NCBI GenBank assembly: GCA_001798595.1
Contig: MGSS01000037.1
Location: forward strand, 1-64,000
Length of the DNA: 64,000 nucleotides
DNA from: Deltaproteobacteria bacterium RIFCSPLOWO2_12_FULL_60_19
Lineage (GTDB): Bacteria; Desulfobacterota; Binatia; UBA9968
Reading direction: 5' to 3'
Shown here: positions 16,785 to 24,976 of the stretch, piece after piece
How the letters are laid out: every line of letters starts with the position of its first letter
How positions within the stretch are numbered: position 1 is the stretch's first letter
Program-made: the position numbers and the translations under genes
Notes under the pieces: model-generated
The model's input: the letters and a program-made list of their open reading frames with translations, nothing else
Told to the model about the DNA's origin: nothing
Databases searched by the model: none

Positions 16785-17609
16785 TCATCCCGGCGGTAGA
16801 TAGAACCTAACCACCGCGCTGCCGAAAAAGAGATGGCCGAGCGCTCCGAGGCAGAGGAAGGGCCCAAACGGAATCGGGTATTTACCGCCTGCGCCCACTC
16901 TCAGCATCAAGGCCAGCCCAACGATCGAGCCGCTCACCGACGCGAGAAACAGAGCTAACGGGATGGCTGGCCATCCCAAGAAAGCGCCGATCATAGCTAA
17001 TAAGGTCACATCTCCCCCACCCATTCCCTCGGTTCCGGTAAAAAATTCGTAGAACCGAGCAACTAGGTACAGAAAACCGGCACCGATCAAGATTCCGATA
17101 AGCGAACTCATTGGGGACGGAGGAATCGCTACCGCATCGGTTGGCCATGGGTACTGCACCACCGACGCTAGAAGACCAAAGCCGATACCTGGCAGACTGA
17201 TGACATCCGGAATGATCCAGGTGTCCAGGTCAATGAATGAGATCACAACCAGCGCGGCGACAAAGGCGAAGTTGACGAGGAACGCGATTGTCGGACCAAA
17301 GCGGGCGAGCAACGCCACCGCCAGAAGCGCGGTTAACAGTTCGACAAAAAAATAGCGCGGGGAAAATTTTTTCCGGCAAAAGCGGCAGCGGCCGCCGAGC
17401 AGTAGATAGCTGACCAGCGGAATGTTGTCGTAGAATGGGATGGGCGTGTTGCAGGACGGGCAGTGCGACGGCGGCCTCACGATCGACTCGCCTTTTGGGA
17501 TTCTCACGATGCAGACGTTGAGAAAGCTCCCGATGAGCGCGCCGAAAATAAACACGACCGGAAAAAACCAAAGCGGCGAGCTAGCCAGGTTCATCACGCG
17601 CCCTATCAT
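16785..17609 (-). CDS. pilD: Prepilin leader peptidase / N-methyltransferase
   Basis: Cleaves and methylates type IV prepilins. The 274-residue polytopic membrane protein has GSFLNVCIVRIP, two CxxC pairs (CPSC and CRFC) of the zinc-binding methyltransferase domain, and both aspartyl protease motifs (FIDLDTWIIPD and MGGGDVTLLA). Several C-terminal membrane helices follow. The first ATG at 17609 has GGAAGGG upstream. It sits just upstream of the minor-pilin genes, its substrates. Confidence 0.92.
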   Translation of the reverse strand: MIGRVMNLASSPLWFFPVVFIFGALIGSFLNVCIVRIPKGESIVRPPSHCPSCNTPIPFYDNIPLVSYLLLGGRCRFCRKKFSPRYFFVELLTALLAVALLARFGPTIAFLVNFAFVAALVVISFIDLDTWIIPDVISLPGIGFGLLASVVQYPWPTDAVAIPPSPMSSLIGILIGAGFLYLVARFYEFFTGTEGMGGGDVTLLAMIGAFLGWPAIPLALFLASVSGSIVGLALMLRVGAGGKYPIPFGPFLCLGALGHLFFGSAVVRFYLPPG

Positions 17610-17655
17610 ACGCCCTTCCGCCTACAAAGAGAAGGAAAATGGCGCTAGGGAAAAG

Positions 17656-18804
17656 CTAGTTGAAAGAATTCCACAAGTAGATTCCGTTGAGCGCCGTGAG
17701 CAAGATGAGAATCGCAAACAGCCACTTCGGGTGGACGATCCGCAGATAGATATTGTGGATGGCGTAGACTAAGAGGATCACGAGCGGCGGCACGGCCGGC
17801 AGAAGATCGCGGCTGCGAAGCTCGCCGAGAAAGAGCGCAAGTAGGAAATATGCCAGCGCAAAGCCGAAAAAAATCCGTTTCTCCTCCCGCCGCTTGCCCT
17901 TGAAGGCCCACGGCAAAAAGAGAATCAGCAGGGGATTGAGCGCGCCGTCGAGATAGCGCGCCGGGTCGTCCGCCCCGGTGAAAACAATCTTGAGCGGCAG
18001 CGCTGCGTTCGTCGCCGCCCACGGACTGAAAACAGCGAGCGCGCAAAATACACAGAGGCCGAGCGGCAACAGCCGCTGCGGCAGCTCGATCTCTTTTTGG
18101 CTCGCGGCCGCGTAGCCAAGAGCCAGCGCTAAGAATAAAAACGCCGCCAGTCCGTTCGGGCCGGTCGCCATAGCGAAGCCGGCCGACGCGCCCGCCAAAA
18201 CCAACCAGCGCGATTGCTTTGTGTCCTCGGCCCAGAAGAGAACGCAGAGCAGAGATGCCGTGACATAATACGCCAGTCCTAGATCGACGGTGGCGAGATG
18301 GCTCAGTTGAAAGACGACCGGCGTTGAAATATAAAACAGCAAACCCAACAGGCCGTAGACGACGTTCAAGCGGTGCGCCAGATACGCGCATAGCAAGAGG
18401 CCGGTCAAAAAACTGTAAAGCCCGTGAATAAGTTTTGGCACCGAGCGCCATCCCCAGCCGGCCCAGGGCGCGTAGAGGACGTCTGGAAGCCGCAGGTGAG
18501 ACGTCAATTCATCGCGGGCCGTCGCAGGCACGAGACTGAGGACGACCTCCAGGACTACTATCGCGAGGATCGCGAGCCACAGCGCCACGCCGAGCCTGTT
18601 GGTTTGTGACGGGAGCCGGGCAAAAATCACCAGACAAAACAACGCGGCGAAAATCGTTGCCGCGGCGGCGATAGCGCCATTTAACAGCCAGTGATTAACG
18701 TACCCGGTCCAAGCCGCCGGAAGATAGAGAGTGGCGGCGAAACCCAACAGACAACCCGCCCAGGAGAGCCGATAGACGAGCTCGGAGAAACGTTCCGCCG
18801 GCAT
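17656..18804 (-). CDS. Polytopic membrane protein, GT-C glycosyltransferase-like
   Basis: The 382-residue protein has about ten membrane helices, an early extracytoplasmic segment with acidic residues (RDELTSHLRLPDVLY) and a C-terminal basic end. That pattern fits ArnT/PMT-type GT-C lipid-linked sugar transferases, but no diagnostic motif was identified with certainty. Its ATG overlaps the stop of the upstream hydrolase gene (TGATG), so the two are probably co-translated. A role in envelope or pilin glycosylation is only suggested by location next to pilD. Confidence 0.55.
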   Translation of the reverse strand: MPAERFSELVYRLSWAGCLLGFAATLYLPAAWTGYVNHWLLNGAIAAAATIFAALFCLVIFARLPSQTNRLGVALWLAILAIVVLEVVLSLVPATARDELTSHLRLPDVLYAPWAGWGWRSVPKLIHGLYSFLTGLLLCAYLAHRLNVVYGLLGLLFYISTPVVFQLSHLATVDLGLAYYVTASLLCVLFWAEDTKQSRWLVLAGASAGFAMATGPNGLAAFLFLALALGYAAASQKEIELPQRLLPLGLCVFCALAVFSPWAATNAALPLKIVFTGADDPARYLDGALNPLLILFLPWAFKGKRREEKRIFFGFALAYFLLALFLGELRSRDLLPAVPPLVILLVYAIHNIYLRIVHPKWLFAILILLTALNGIYLWNSFN

Positions 18805-19868
18805 CAATCGCCGCCTCTCTGTTTGAGCCAGCGCGCGATCGCCGGAAAGACTTCCTGCTTTGCCTTCGGTCCCAGAATCAAATCCATATGACCATAGGCA
18901 ACGGAGTCTTTGGCCTTAGGGCCAAAAATCCTGACGGTCCGGTCTCTCGATCCGGCCTCGCGGCGGACAATCTCCATCGCCTCCGGCGGCGCCAGCTTGT
19001 CCGCCTCTCCGCCGATCAACAGAAGAGGCGTGTTAATTTTGCCGAGGTTCTTGCGGTAGCTGAAATCTCCCTTGGCCGAAACAAACTCGCCCCGCTTGAT
19101 CGCCAGCAGCAGTTGATCCAACACGCCGGGGTTGATTTCAACAAGGGCGCCGGCGAGCAATTTCTCTTTGATTTCGTTTTCGAGGTTGTCGCGGTTGTAA
19201 AAGATCGCTTCGAGCTTGGGCAGGAGCGGCACCAGGAACTTGCCGAGAAACGGCCCGTTCAAGGAGAGAAACATCTTCTTCCATGTCGGACTTTCCTGGA
19301 GCTTGAGCAACCCTTTCATCGGCGCCTGCTCGCGATGGGTGAAGGTCATCGGCGCGCCGATGGTCGCGAGCCCCGCCAGTCCGAGGCCGCCCTTTTTCTC
19401 GGCGTAGCCATAACCCAACAGCGCTCCCAACTCGTAGCCCAGCCAAACGACCCTGGCGCTCCCGTTCTCCTTTTGCACGTAGCGGATCACCGGAAGGAGA
19501 TCCTTGTCGATCATCTCATCCAGAGTCCAACTGTCCGGCGCATCTTTTAGCGGCTTGAGGCTCCGGCCCGTGCCTCGAAGAGAGAGATTCCACACGTCGA
19601 AGCCCTGTTCGGCCAGGTAGCGGGCCAGGCTGTGATCTTCGTCGAGATCTAAGAAGCCGCTGCCGGCGAAGAAACCGTGGCTTAAGATGACAGGGGCGCC
19701 TGCCCGGCGCTTTTGACTTGTGTGCAGTCGCTCGAGCGCCAGCTCGAATTTCTCCTGCGTCACCGCCCAGTGGCGCTCGCGCGCAACGGGAACGAACTCG
19801 CCGGCGCCGGCGGCGGCGGCGAAAGAAAACAGCGCCGAGAGAAAAAATAATGTCTGAAGGCGAGCCGT
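18804..19868 (-). CDS. Exported alpha/beta-hydrolase homologue without the nucleophilic Ser; start codon apparently ACG
   Basis: The clear alpha/beta-hydrolase core (LSHGFFAGSGFL, WNLSLRGTGRS, LLLIGGEADKL, YGHMDLILG) resembles lipases and PHA-synthase-like proteins. The nucleophile elbow, normally GxSxG, reads GYELG: Glu replaces Ser, while the acid (ADK) and His (GHMD) remain. The first ordinary start in frame is a GTG at 19763 (319 residues), but the 35 codons before it encode an excellent signal peptide (ARLQTLFFLSALFSFAAAAG). That peptide would begin at an ACG at 19868, about 10 bases after GGGGAGG and 5 bases after the lipoyl-gene stop. The ACG is either a rare start or a mutated or misread ATG. 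I give the longer form (354 residues). Confidence 0.65.
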   Translation of the reverse strand, partial: TARLQTLFFLSALFSFAAAAGAGEFVPVARERHWAVTQEKFELALERLHTSQKRRAGAPVILSHGFFAGSGFLDLDEDHSLARYLAEQGFDVWNLSLRGTGRSLKPLKDAPDSWTLDEMIDKDLLPVIRYVQKENGSARVVWLGYELGALLGYGYAEKKGGLGLAGLATIGAPMTFTHREQAPMKGLLKLQESPTWKKMFLSLNGPFLGKFLVPLLPKLEAIFYNRDNLENEIKEKLLAGALVEINPGVLDQLLLAIKRGEFVSAKGDFSYRKNLGKINTPLLLIGGEADKLAPPEAMEIVRREAGSRDRTVRIFGPKAKDSVAYGHMDLILGPKAKQEVFPAIARWLKQRGGD

Positions 19869-19873
19869 CTTCG

Positions 19874-20122
19874 CTAGCCCTCCCCTTCGATGATCGCCAC
19901 CACCGCGTTGAACTTCACCACCTGGCCCTCCTGGGCGCGCACTTCGCTCAGCAGGCCTGAATCGGCGGCTTCGATCTCGACGTTGACCTTGTCGGTTTCA
20001 ACTTCGAGCAGCGGCTCGCCTTTCTTAACCGTTTCCCCTTTTTGTCTGAGCCACCGGACGATCTTTACCTCATCGCTTTCATCGCTCGATCCCAGGCGGG
20101 GAATGACCACGTCCTTTTTCAT
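19874..20122 (-). CDS. Free-standing biotin/lipoyl attachment domain protein
   Basis: The 82-residue protein is a single lipoyl domain: VIPRLGSSDESDEVKIVRWL, then EVETDKVNVEIEA with the acceptor Lys45 at the hairpin tip, and a GLLSEVRAQEGQVV second half. It is the N-terminal domain of an E2-type acyltransferase without the rest. Glu-Thr-Asp-Lys marks lipoyl rather than biotin attachment. It lies directly upstream of the hydrolase gene, 5 bases apart. No E1, E2 or E3 genes are nearby, so the partner enzyme is unknown. Confidence 0.82.
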   Translation of the reverse strand: MKKDVVIPRLGSSDESDEVKIVRWLRQKGETVKKGEPLLEVETDKVNVEIEAADSGLLSEVRAQEGQVVKFNAVVAIIEGEG

Positions 20123-20293
20123 TTCTCTTCACCTCAACGTTTTGTCTTGCGGCGACCGCGAGCGGAATAAGGCGGAGCATATCAGTTTTTGGGCGCAAAG
20201 ACATGCGTTTTAGAACTCCTCCAGCCGCTCATAAACACGTCTGGCTATTTTTGGGACGGCGCGTTATAGAAATAGGAAAGGAGGGCCGCCGCG

Positions 20294-21376
20294 ATGGCTA
20301 AAGCTGCTATGGAGAACGAGCAGGAATTGGCAAAGTTTTATCATGAGGCGGACCAGCGCCATCTCATCCCTCTCTGGAAAGTGACGGCGCGTCTGCTCCC
20401 TCCCGAGCCGCAAACCAAAGTTCTCCCTTACCTCTGGAAATGGGCGGATCTACGCCGCATGGCGTACGAAGCCGCCGATCTCGTGCCGATCGAGCGGGGC
20501 GGAGAGCGGCGCGTGCTGGGGCTGGTCAATCCCGGCCTTGGCGGAAAATATGCCGCCACGCACACGCTGTGGGCCGCGGTGCAGATCGTCAAGCCGGGCG
20601 AAATCGCTCCCTGCCATCGCCATACGGCGGCGGCGATCCGCTTTATCATCGAGGGCGATCGATCCTTTACCACCGTGAACGGCGACAAGTGCGTGATGGG
20701 CCGGGGCGATCTCGTCTTGACTCCCAACTGGACCTGGCACGACCATGGCTGCGAGTCGGACCGGCCGATGATCTGGATGGATGGCCTGGATTTGCCTCTG
20801 GTGGGCGACCTCGACGCGGTTTTTTTTGAGCCTTACCCCAAAGACCGCCAGCCGGTCGCGCAGGTCAACGACTCGGAGAGAAAATTCGGCGGCCCTCACC
20901 TCCAGCCGGTTTGGGAACGGCCGAATGAACACTATTCCCCGCTGCTCAACTACAAATGGGCGCCGACCTACGAAGCGCTCAAGAAGATCGGCGAAGGCGC
21001 CGCGAGTCCGTTCGACGACGTCTGCTTCGAGTATTTAAATCCGAATACCGGCGGGCCGGTGCTGCCGACCATCGGCTGTTACGTTCAGTTGATCCGCCCC
21101 GGCATTCACACCCAGGCGCATCGCCAGGTCAACAGCGCCGTCTATCATGTCTTTGAGGGAAGCGGATATTCCGTCATCAACGGCCAACGCTTCGATTGGC
21201 AACGTGGCGACTTTTTCGTCGTTCCGCCGTGGGCGTGGCACGAGCATGTGAACGAGAGCAAGGAAGAGGCGATCTTATTTTCGGTCCAGGACACCCCGGT
21301 GATGAAGGCGCTGGGTCTTTATCGCGAAGAGACGTACAAAGACAACGGCGGCCGGCAAAAAATCACCGGGCGTTGA
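20294..21376 (+). CDS. Bicupin dioxygenase, gentisate 1,2-dioxygenase-like
   Basis: The 360-residue protein has two cupin domains. The N-terminal one reads APCHRHTAAAIRFIIEGD ... LTPNWTWHDHG with WMDGLDLPLV, matching the Fe(II) site of gentisate or 1-hydroxy-2-naphthoate dioxygenases; the C-terminal one keeps HTQAHRQVNSAVYHVFEG ... VPPWAWHEH. The family opens aromatic rings between adjacent carboxyl and hydroxyl groups. GGAGG lies upstream of the ATG. It is followed by a small zinc-ribbon gene. The substrate is uncertain, but gentisate or salicylate-type acids are the best guess. Confidence 0.8.
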   Translation: MAKAAMENEQELAKFYHEADQRHLIPLWKVTARLLPPEPQTKVLPYLWKWADLRRMAYEAADLVPIERGGERRVLGLVNPGLGGKYAATHTLWAAVQIVKPGEIAPCHRHTAAAIRFIIEGDRSFTTVNGDKCVMGRGDLVLTPNWTWHDHGCESDRPMIWMDGLDLPLVGDLDAVFFEPYPKDRQPVAQVNDSERKFGGPHLQPVWERPNEHYSPLLNYKWAPTYEALKKIGEGAASPFDDVCFEYLNPNTGGPVLPTIGCYVQLIRPGIHTQAHRQVNSAVYHVFEGSGYSVINGQRFDWQRGDFFVVPPWAWHEHVNESKEEAILFSVQDTPVMKALGLYREETYKDNGGRQKITGR

Positions 21377-21405
21377 GCAATCGCGAAACCGGAGGAAATT
21401 CAGGC

Positions 21406-21615
21406 ATGGCGAAGTATCTTCAGTGCAGCGAATGCGGCAAGCTCGCTTTTTACTACGACGACTACGTGGGGACCGAGAAGCCTTTTTATTTAAGACACAT
21501 GCGATACCCCGACGGCACCAAACCCCAAGCGCCTCGGTGCATCAACTGCGGCGGCGTTCCGAGAATGATTCACGAGCTGATCAAAGAAGAGAAGGCCGGA
21601 GCGAAGCACGAGTAG
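21406..21615 (+). CDS. Small zinc-ribbon protein
   Basis: The 69-residue protein has two Cys pairs (CSECG near residue 7 and CINCGG near residue 45) separated by about 35 residues, a zinc-ribbon pattern. The ATG follows a good GGAGG at 21391-21395. It lies 29 bases after the bicupin gene, so co-transcription is likely; it may be an accessory or unrelated small protein. No function is recognised. Confidence 0.65.
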   Translation: MAKYLQCSECGKLAFYYDDYVGTEKPFYLRHMRYPDGTKPQAPRCINCGGVPRMIHELIKEEKAGAKHE

Positions 21616-21643
21616 AAAATTTCCTGGAAATTTACCCCACGTC

Positions 21644-22027
21644 TTATGAACAAGGGGTGGGCGGAGGTACTATTACCCCGCCAACGTTGCTATAGCTCCA
21701 GACGTCAGCCCCGCAATTGATATGCATGCCTGTAAGCGTGAACACCTGGCCTACCACCACGGCTTGGACGGTGACGCCGGTTGTGTTTCTAAACTCCGGC
21801 AGGCTCACTGGATCGCAAGAGCCGCACGGCTGATAGCTCTGGCTTGTGCTGAAAAAACGCTCCTCGGCGAGCGCGGCGTTCTTCAGGTCATATTGTACCT
21901 GAGCGATGAAGCCTTGCCTGCGATAGGCGGCATACTGAGGAACAGCGATAGCGGCCAGAATACTGATGATCGCGATGACCACCAGTAGCTCGATCAGCGT
22001 AAAGCCCTTCTCTGTTGTCCAATCCAT
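21644..22027 (-). CDS. Type IV pilin (PilA-like), second copy
   Basis: The 127-residue prepilin has short leader MDWTTEKG and mature start [20 protein letters not shown] with Glu at +5, followed by VPQYAAYRRQGF. Four Cys residues (CGSC, NCGADVW, TPCS) lie in the C-terminal half. It is downstream of the other pilin gene, separated by an intrinsic terminator, so it may have its own promoter or be expressed at a lower level. It shares the final C-terminal region pattern (CxAD.W.Y) with its neighbour. Confidence 0.88.
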   Translation of the reverse strand: MDWTTEKGFTLIELLVVIAIISILAAIAVPQYAAYRRQGFIAQVQYDLKNAALAEERFFSTSQSYQPCGSCDPVSLPEFRNTTGVTVQAVVVGQVFTLTGMHINCGADVWSYSNVGGVIVPPPTPCS

Positions 22028-22085
22028 GTCGATCTTTCACGTCTGATATCACCGGTCCCTACGCTAATTGTTTACGCAGCCAATC

Positions 22086-22119
22086 AAAAAGGGGAAACGA
22101 GTTGTATCGTTTCCCCTTT
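22086..22119 (-). terminator. Intrinsic terminator after the upstream pilin gene
   Basis: AAAGGGGAAACGA (22088-22100) pairs perfectly with TCGTTTCCCCTTT (22107-22119), a 13-bp stem with a 6-base loop. Read on the minus strand the stem is followed by a T-run (from 22090 downward), so it should stop transcription coming from the pilin gene at 22142-22576. Confidence 0.8.
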
Positions 22120-22141
22120 AAGATTTGGCGTGGCTAGTTCC

Positions 22142-22576
22142 TTAGATACACAAGCCTAAACCAACCGCCGGGACAGTAGTGATCTGCCCAGTGGCGCTGG
22201 TATAGGTCCACGCATCGGCTGCACACTGAGCATGACTGCCGGTGATCGTGAAGGTGTTCGTCGCTGCGACCAGGGCTACAGTCGCGGTTACACCCAGCGA
22301 CGCTGCGGTGACTCCGGTTATGGGCACCGTGCACGCGACGACTGCCGCTGCCGAGTTGCAAACCGTTGCCAGGTACGTCTGGGTTTGCGCCATGACAGAC
22401 TCCTCGGCCGTAGCAATATTCCTCAAGTCGGAAACAACCTGAGCGGCAAACCCTCTACGCCTGTACGCGGCAAACTGCGGGATGGCGATCGCCGCCAAAA
22501 TACCGATGATCGCGATGACCACCAGCAACTCGATGAGGGTAAAACCCCCTTCAGCCCTTAATCTTAGTCTATTCAT
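22142..22576 (-). CDS. pilA: Type IV pilin (major pilin candidate)
   Basis: The 144-residue prepilin has leader [11 protein letters not shown] and mature start [32 protein letters not shown]. The globular part carries three Cys residues ([21 protein letters not shown]) plus a terminal GLCI. It is the first pilin gene after the sigma-54 activator and has its own sigma-54 promoter match and terminator, which is why I favour it as the main subunit. Confidence 0.88.
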   Translation of the reverse strand: MNRLRLRAEGGFTLIELLVVIAIIGILAAIAIPQFAAYRRRGFAAQVVSDLRNIATAEESVMAQTQTYLATVCNSAAAVVACTVPITGVTAASLGVTATVALVAATNTFTITGSHAQCAADAWTYTSATGQITTVPAVGLGLCI

Positions 22577-22930
22577 AGAACTGACTCCTTTCTATTTTTC
22601 GAAGCGTTATTATTATCGACCCTTCTTCCGCCTCTCTTTACGCCCGCCGGACCCTTTTGCCGCCGTCACCTCCTTTATCCGTGATTTTAGGCGATCAGAG
22701 CGCTATGCCTGGCACGAGAGCAAAACCAGGGCCAGCTTTGAGGGGTGGTCAACGGCTGTTTTCCAAGGCGCCGATTTTTTGTCTGATGACGGGCACGTCA
22801 TCGAAAAAGCCTTAAAAACTAGCAGGTTAAAAAAATCTTCGAGGCGAGTCTCTAATTCCTAGACGCTGCGATCGGACAAATTCCTGCGCGGTTTAACAGA
22901 AAACTCAATCCCATTAAGTAACAAAAAACG
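22577..22930. other. Intergenic region and leader upstream of pilA
   Basis: There are 354 bases between the activator gene and pilA, both on the minus strand. The region holds the sigma-54 promoter match at 22720-22734, which would give a leader of about 130 bases before the pilA ATG. The remaining open frames are short and have no protein character. Upstream of the promoter (22735-22930) is room for an enhancer-type activator site; no clear palindrome was seen there. Confidence 0.5.
22720..22734 (-). promoter_or_regulatory. Sigma-54 promoter match upstream of pilA
   Basis: On the minus strand the sequence is TGGCCCTGGTTTTGC followed by T: GG at -24, GC at -12, correct spacing, and an exact TTGC box; the only departure from TGGCAC is an A-to-C change. 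A transcript would start near 22708. Sigma-54 control of pilA by PilR-type activators is well established in several proteobacteria, and such an activator is the adjacent gene. Confidence 0.6.
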
Positions 22931-24973
22931 TTACTCTGCTGTCTCCTCGCTTCCTTCGGGCTGATTTTTAAGTCCAAGCATGCCATATTTTTCCAGCCTG
23001 TGCCTGAATGACCTATAATTTATCCCTAAAAGCTCCGCTGCTCTCTTTTGCACCCCATTGGTCTTTTTTAGGGCGCCGAGCAGCAGGCACTTCTCGTGCG
23101 TCGACAGTTCGTCGTCGAGCGAGATGCCCTTACTGAAGAATATATCCGCCCCGCCGGGCGCCGTCCGCTCGAACAGGCTCGCCTCCTCCCCGATCGGCAC
23201 CCCGCGAATGTAGGGCGGCAGGTCCTCTTCGGTAACGATATTTTTACCGGTCACAGCGACCGCGCGCTCGATCAAGTTCTCCAGTTCGCGGATGTTGCCC
23301 GGATAGCCGTAGGTCATAAGCTCCATCAACGCCTCGCTGGAGATCTCTTCGACCTTTTTGCCCTGGAGGCGGCCGAACTTCTCCACGAAGTGATGGACCA
23401 GGGCGGGAATATCCTCTTTTCTGTTGCGTAGCGGAGGCAAGGTGATCTGAACCACATTGAGACGGTAGAAGAGATCCTCGCGAAAGCGCCCCTTTTCCAT
23501 CTCCTGCCTCAACTCCTTGTTTGAAGCGGAGATCACGCGGACATCGACCTTGACCTGTTTGCTGCCGCCGACCGGGGTAAAGGTTTTCTCTTGCAGCACG
23601 CGGAGCAGTTTGACCTGAAGTTGCAGCGGCAGCTCGCCGACCTCGTCGAGAAAAATTGTTCCGCCGTCCGCTCGCTTGAACAGCCCCTCGTGATCGGACA
23701 CGGCGCCGGTAAACGCGCCCCGAACGTGACCGAACAGCTCGCTCTCGATGAGATTCTCCGGGATGGCGCCGCAGTTGACGGCGACGAATGCTTCCTCTTT
23801 GCGGGGCCCGTTTGAGTGGATCGCCCGTGCAACCAGCTCTTTGCCGGTCCCGCTCTCGCCGGTGATGAGGACATTGGTCGTCGTAGCCGCAACTTTCTGC
23901 ACCAGGCGGTATATATTCTCCACGCCGCCGCCCCGTCCGACCACGCCTTCGAAGCGAAAACCTGCCGGCGCCGCGCTCTCCGTTTCCGGCGACAGCTCAT
24001 GCGCCTTGGCCTTGCGTATCTCGTCTTCGAGGCGGACCTTTTCCTCCAACCCTTTCTGCTTGGTCACGTCCTCGAAGATGCAGACGAAGCCGATCGGCTG
24101 CTCGGCGGGATATTTAAGCGGCGCCAGGGTGAGCCTCAGATGCGCGTTGCGCCGCTGCGGATCGATGAAGGGAAATTCGCTCACCACGACGCCCTTGGGC
24201 GCGAACAGGCCGTCGAAGTTGTAGTTAAGCCCCGGAAAGATGTCGGTGAGCTTTTTTCCCTTCACCGCTCCTTCGTGCAGCGCGGTCAACGCTTGCGCCC
24301 GGCTGTTGAAGTAGTTGATGTGCCCCTGGGTGTCCGTAATCGCCACCCCGCTGCCGACGCCTTGGATCAGCGCATCTTTGAGCGCCTCCAGGTCCAGATA
24401 GTCCTTCTGCGTCTCTTTCAGTAGCCTTTCCGCCTCGGCGCCCTTGCGCGCGAGAAAGCCGCTCAAGTAGGCGATGATAAAAAAGCCGGGCACGTTGAGG
24501 AGCAGGTCGGTAGCCAGCTGTCCCGCCGCCGAGAACCAGCTTCCAAAGTGATGGTGGTGGCTCCAGAGCAGCACCGCAGTGTAGCAGACGCTTGAGACCC
24601 CGGCCGTAATAAACGCTGCGCGAGAAAACAACAGTATTGCGCCGCTGACGATGGCCAGGTTATAGAGAAATGCAAACGGACTCTCGATGCCGCCCGTCAG
24701 CCAAACGATGACGGTGATGAGCAGGATGTCAAAGTCGACCTGGACGTGAGCGAAGCGGATCGGATCGCCGGCCCGGCGCAACAACAGCGCGGAAGCTATC
24801 GAAACGACGTAAGCGGCGATGAGCGGCAGCTGGAGCTGGCGGAAGAGGGCGAAATCGCCTCCCTTGGAGAGGTGGACGAGCGCAACCGCTCCCAAAAAAA
24901 ACGACACGATGACTACCCTTAGAAAGAGCAGCCACTTGACCTTACCCAGAAGCTCTCTGTTTCCGTCGTTCAA
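22931..24973 (-). CDS. Membrane-bound sigma-54 activator: PilS-like sensor fused to PilR-like AAA+/Fis output
   Basis: This 680-residue protein begins with about six membrane helices (residues 12-175) like the PilS sensor, then a coiled linker and a PAS domain (about 195-305). A second linker (305-335) leads directly into a sigma-54 AAA+ domain: Walker A GESGTGKE at 372-379, GAFTGA at 419-424, Walker B TIFLDE at 439-444. A Fis-type helix-turn-helix lies at 626-665 (KRAAELLGINYRSFRHRLEKYG). There is no H-box, no ATPase kinase domain and no receiver domain. It therefore appears to be a one-component version of PilS-PilR in which a membrane/PAS signal acts directly on the activator. It lies between pilC (3 bases apart) and pilA. 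Confidence 0.87.
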   Translation of the reverse strand: MNDGNRELLGKVKWLLFLRVVIVSFFLGAVALVHLSKGGDFALFRQLQLPLIAAYVVSIASALLLRRAGDPIRFAHVQVDFDILLITVIVWLTGGIESPFAFLYNLAIVSGAILLFSRAAFITAGVSSVCYTAVLLWSHHHHFGSWFSAAGQLATDLLLNVPGFFIIAYLSGFLARKGAEAERLLKETQKDYLDLEALKDALIQGVGSGVAITDTQGHINYFNSRAQALTALHEGAVKGKKLTDIFPGLNYNFDGLFAPKGVVVSEFPFIDPQRRNAHLRLTLAPLKYPAEQPIGFVCIFEDVTKQKGLEEKVRLEDEIRKAKAHELSPETESAAPAGFRFEGVVGRGGGVENIYRLVQKVAATTTNVLITGESGTGKELVARAIHSNGPRKEEAFVAVNCGAIPENLIESELFGHVRGAFTGAVSDHEGLFKRADGGTIFLDEVGELPLQLQVKLLRVLQEKTFTPVGGSKQVKVDVRVISASNKELRQEMEKGRFREDLFYRLNVVQITLPPLRNRKEDIPALVHHFVEKFGRLQGKKVEEISSEALMELMTYGYPGNIRELENLIERAVAVTGKNIVTEEDLPPYIRGVPIGEEASLFERTAPGGADIFFSKGISLDDELSTHEKCLLLGALKKTNGVQKRAAELLGINYRSFRHRLEKYGMLGLKNQPEGSEETAE

Positions 24974-24976
24974 AGC

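Noticed and set aside
22710..22724. TGGCACGAGAGCAAA on the plus strand as a sigma-54 promoter
   Set aside because: The -24 box is good, but the GC needed at -12 is three bases too early and there is no plus-strand gene downstream within reach.
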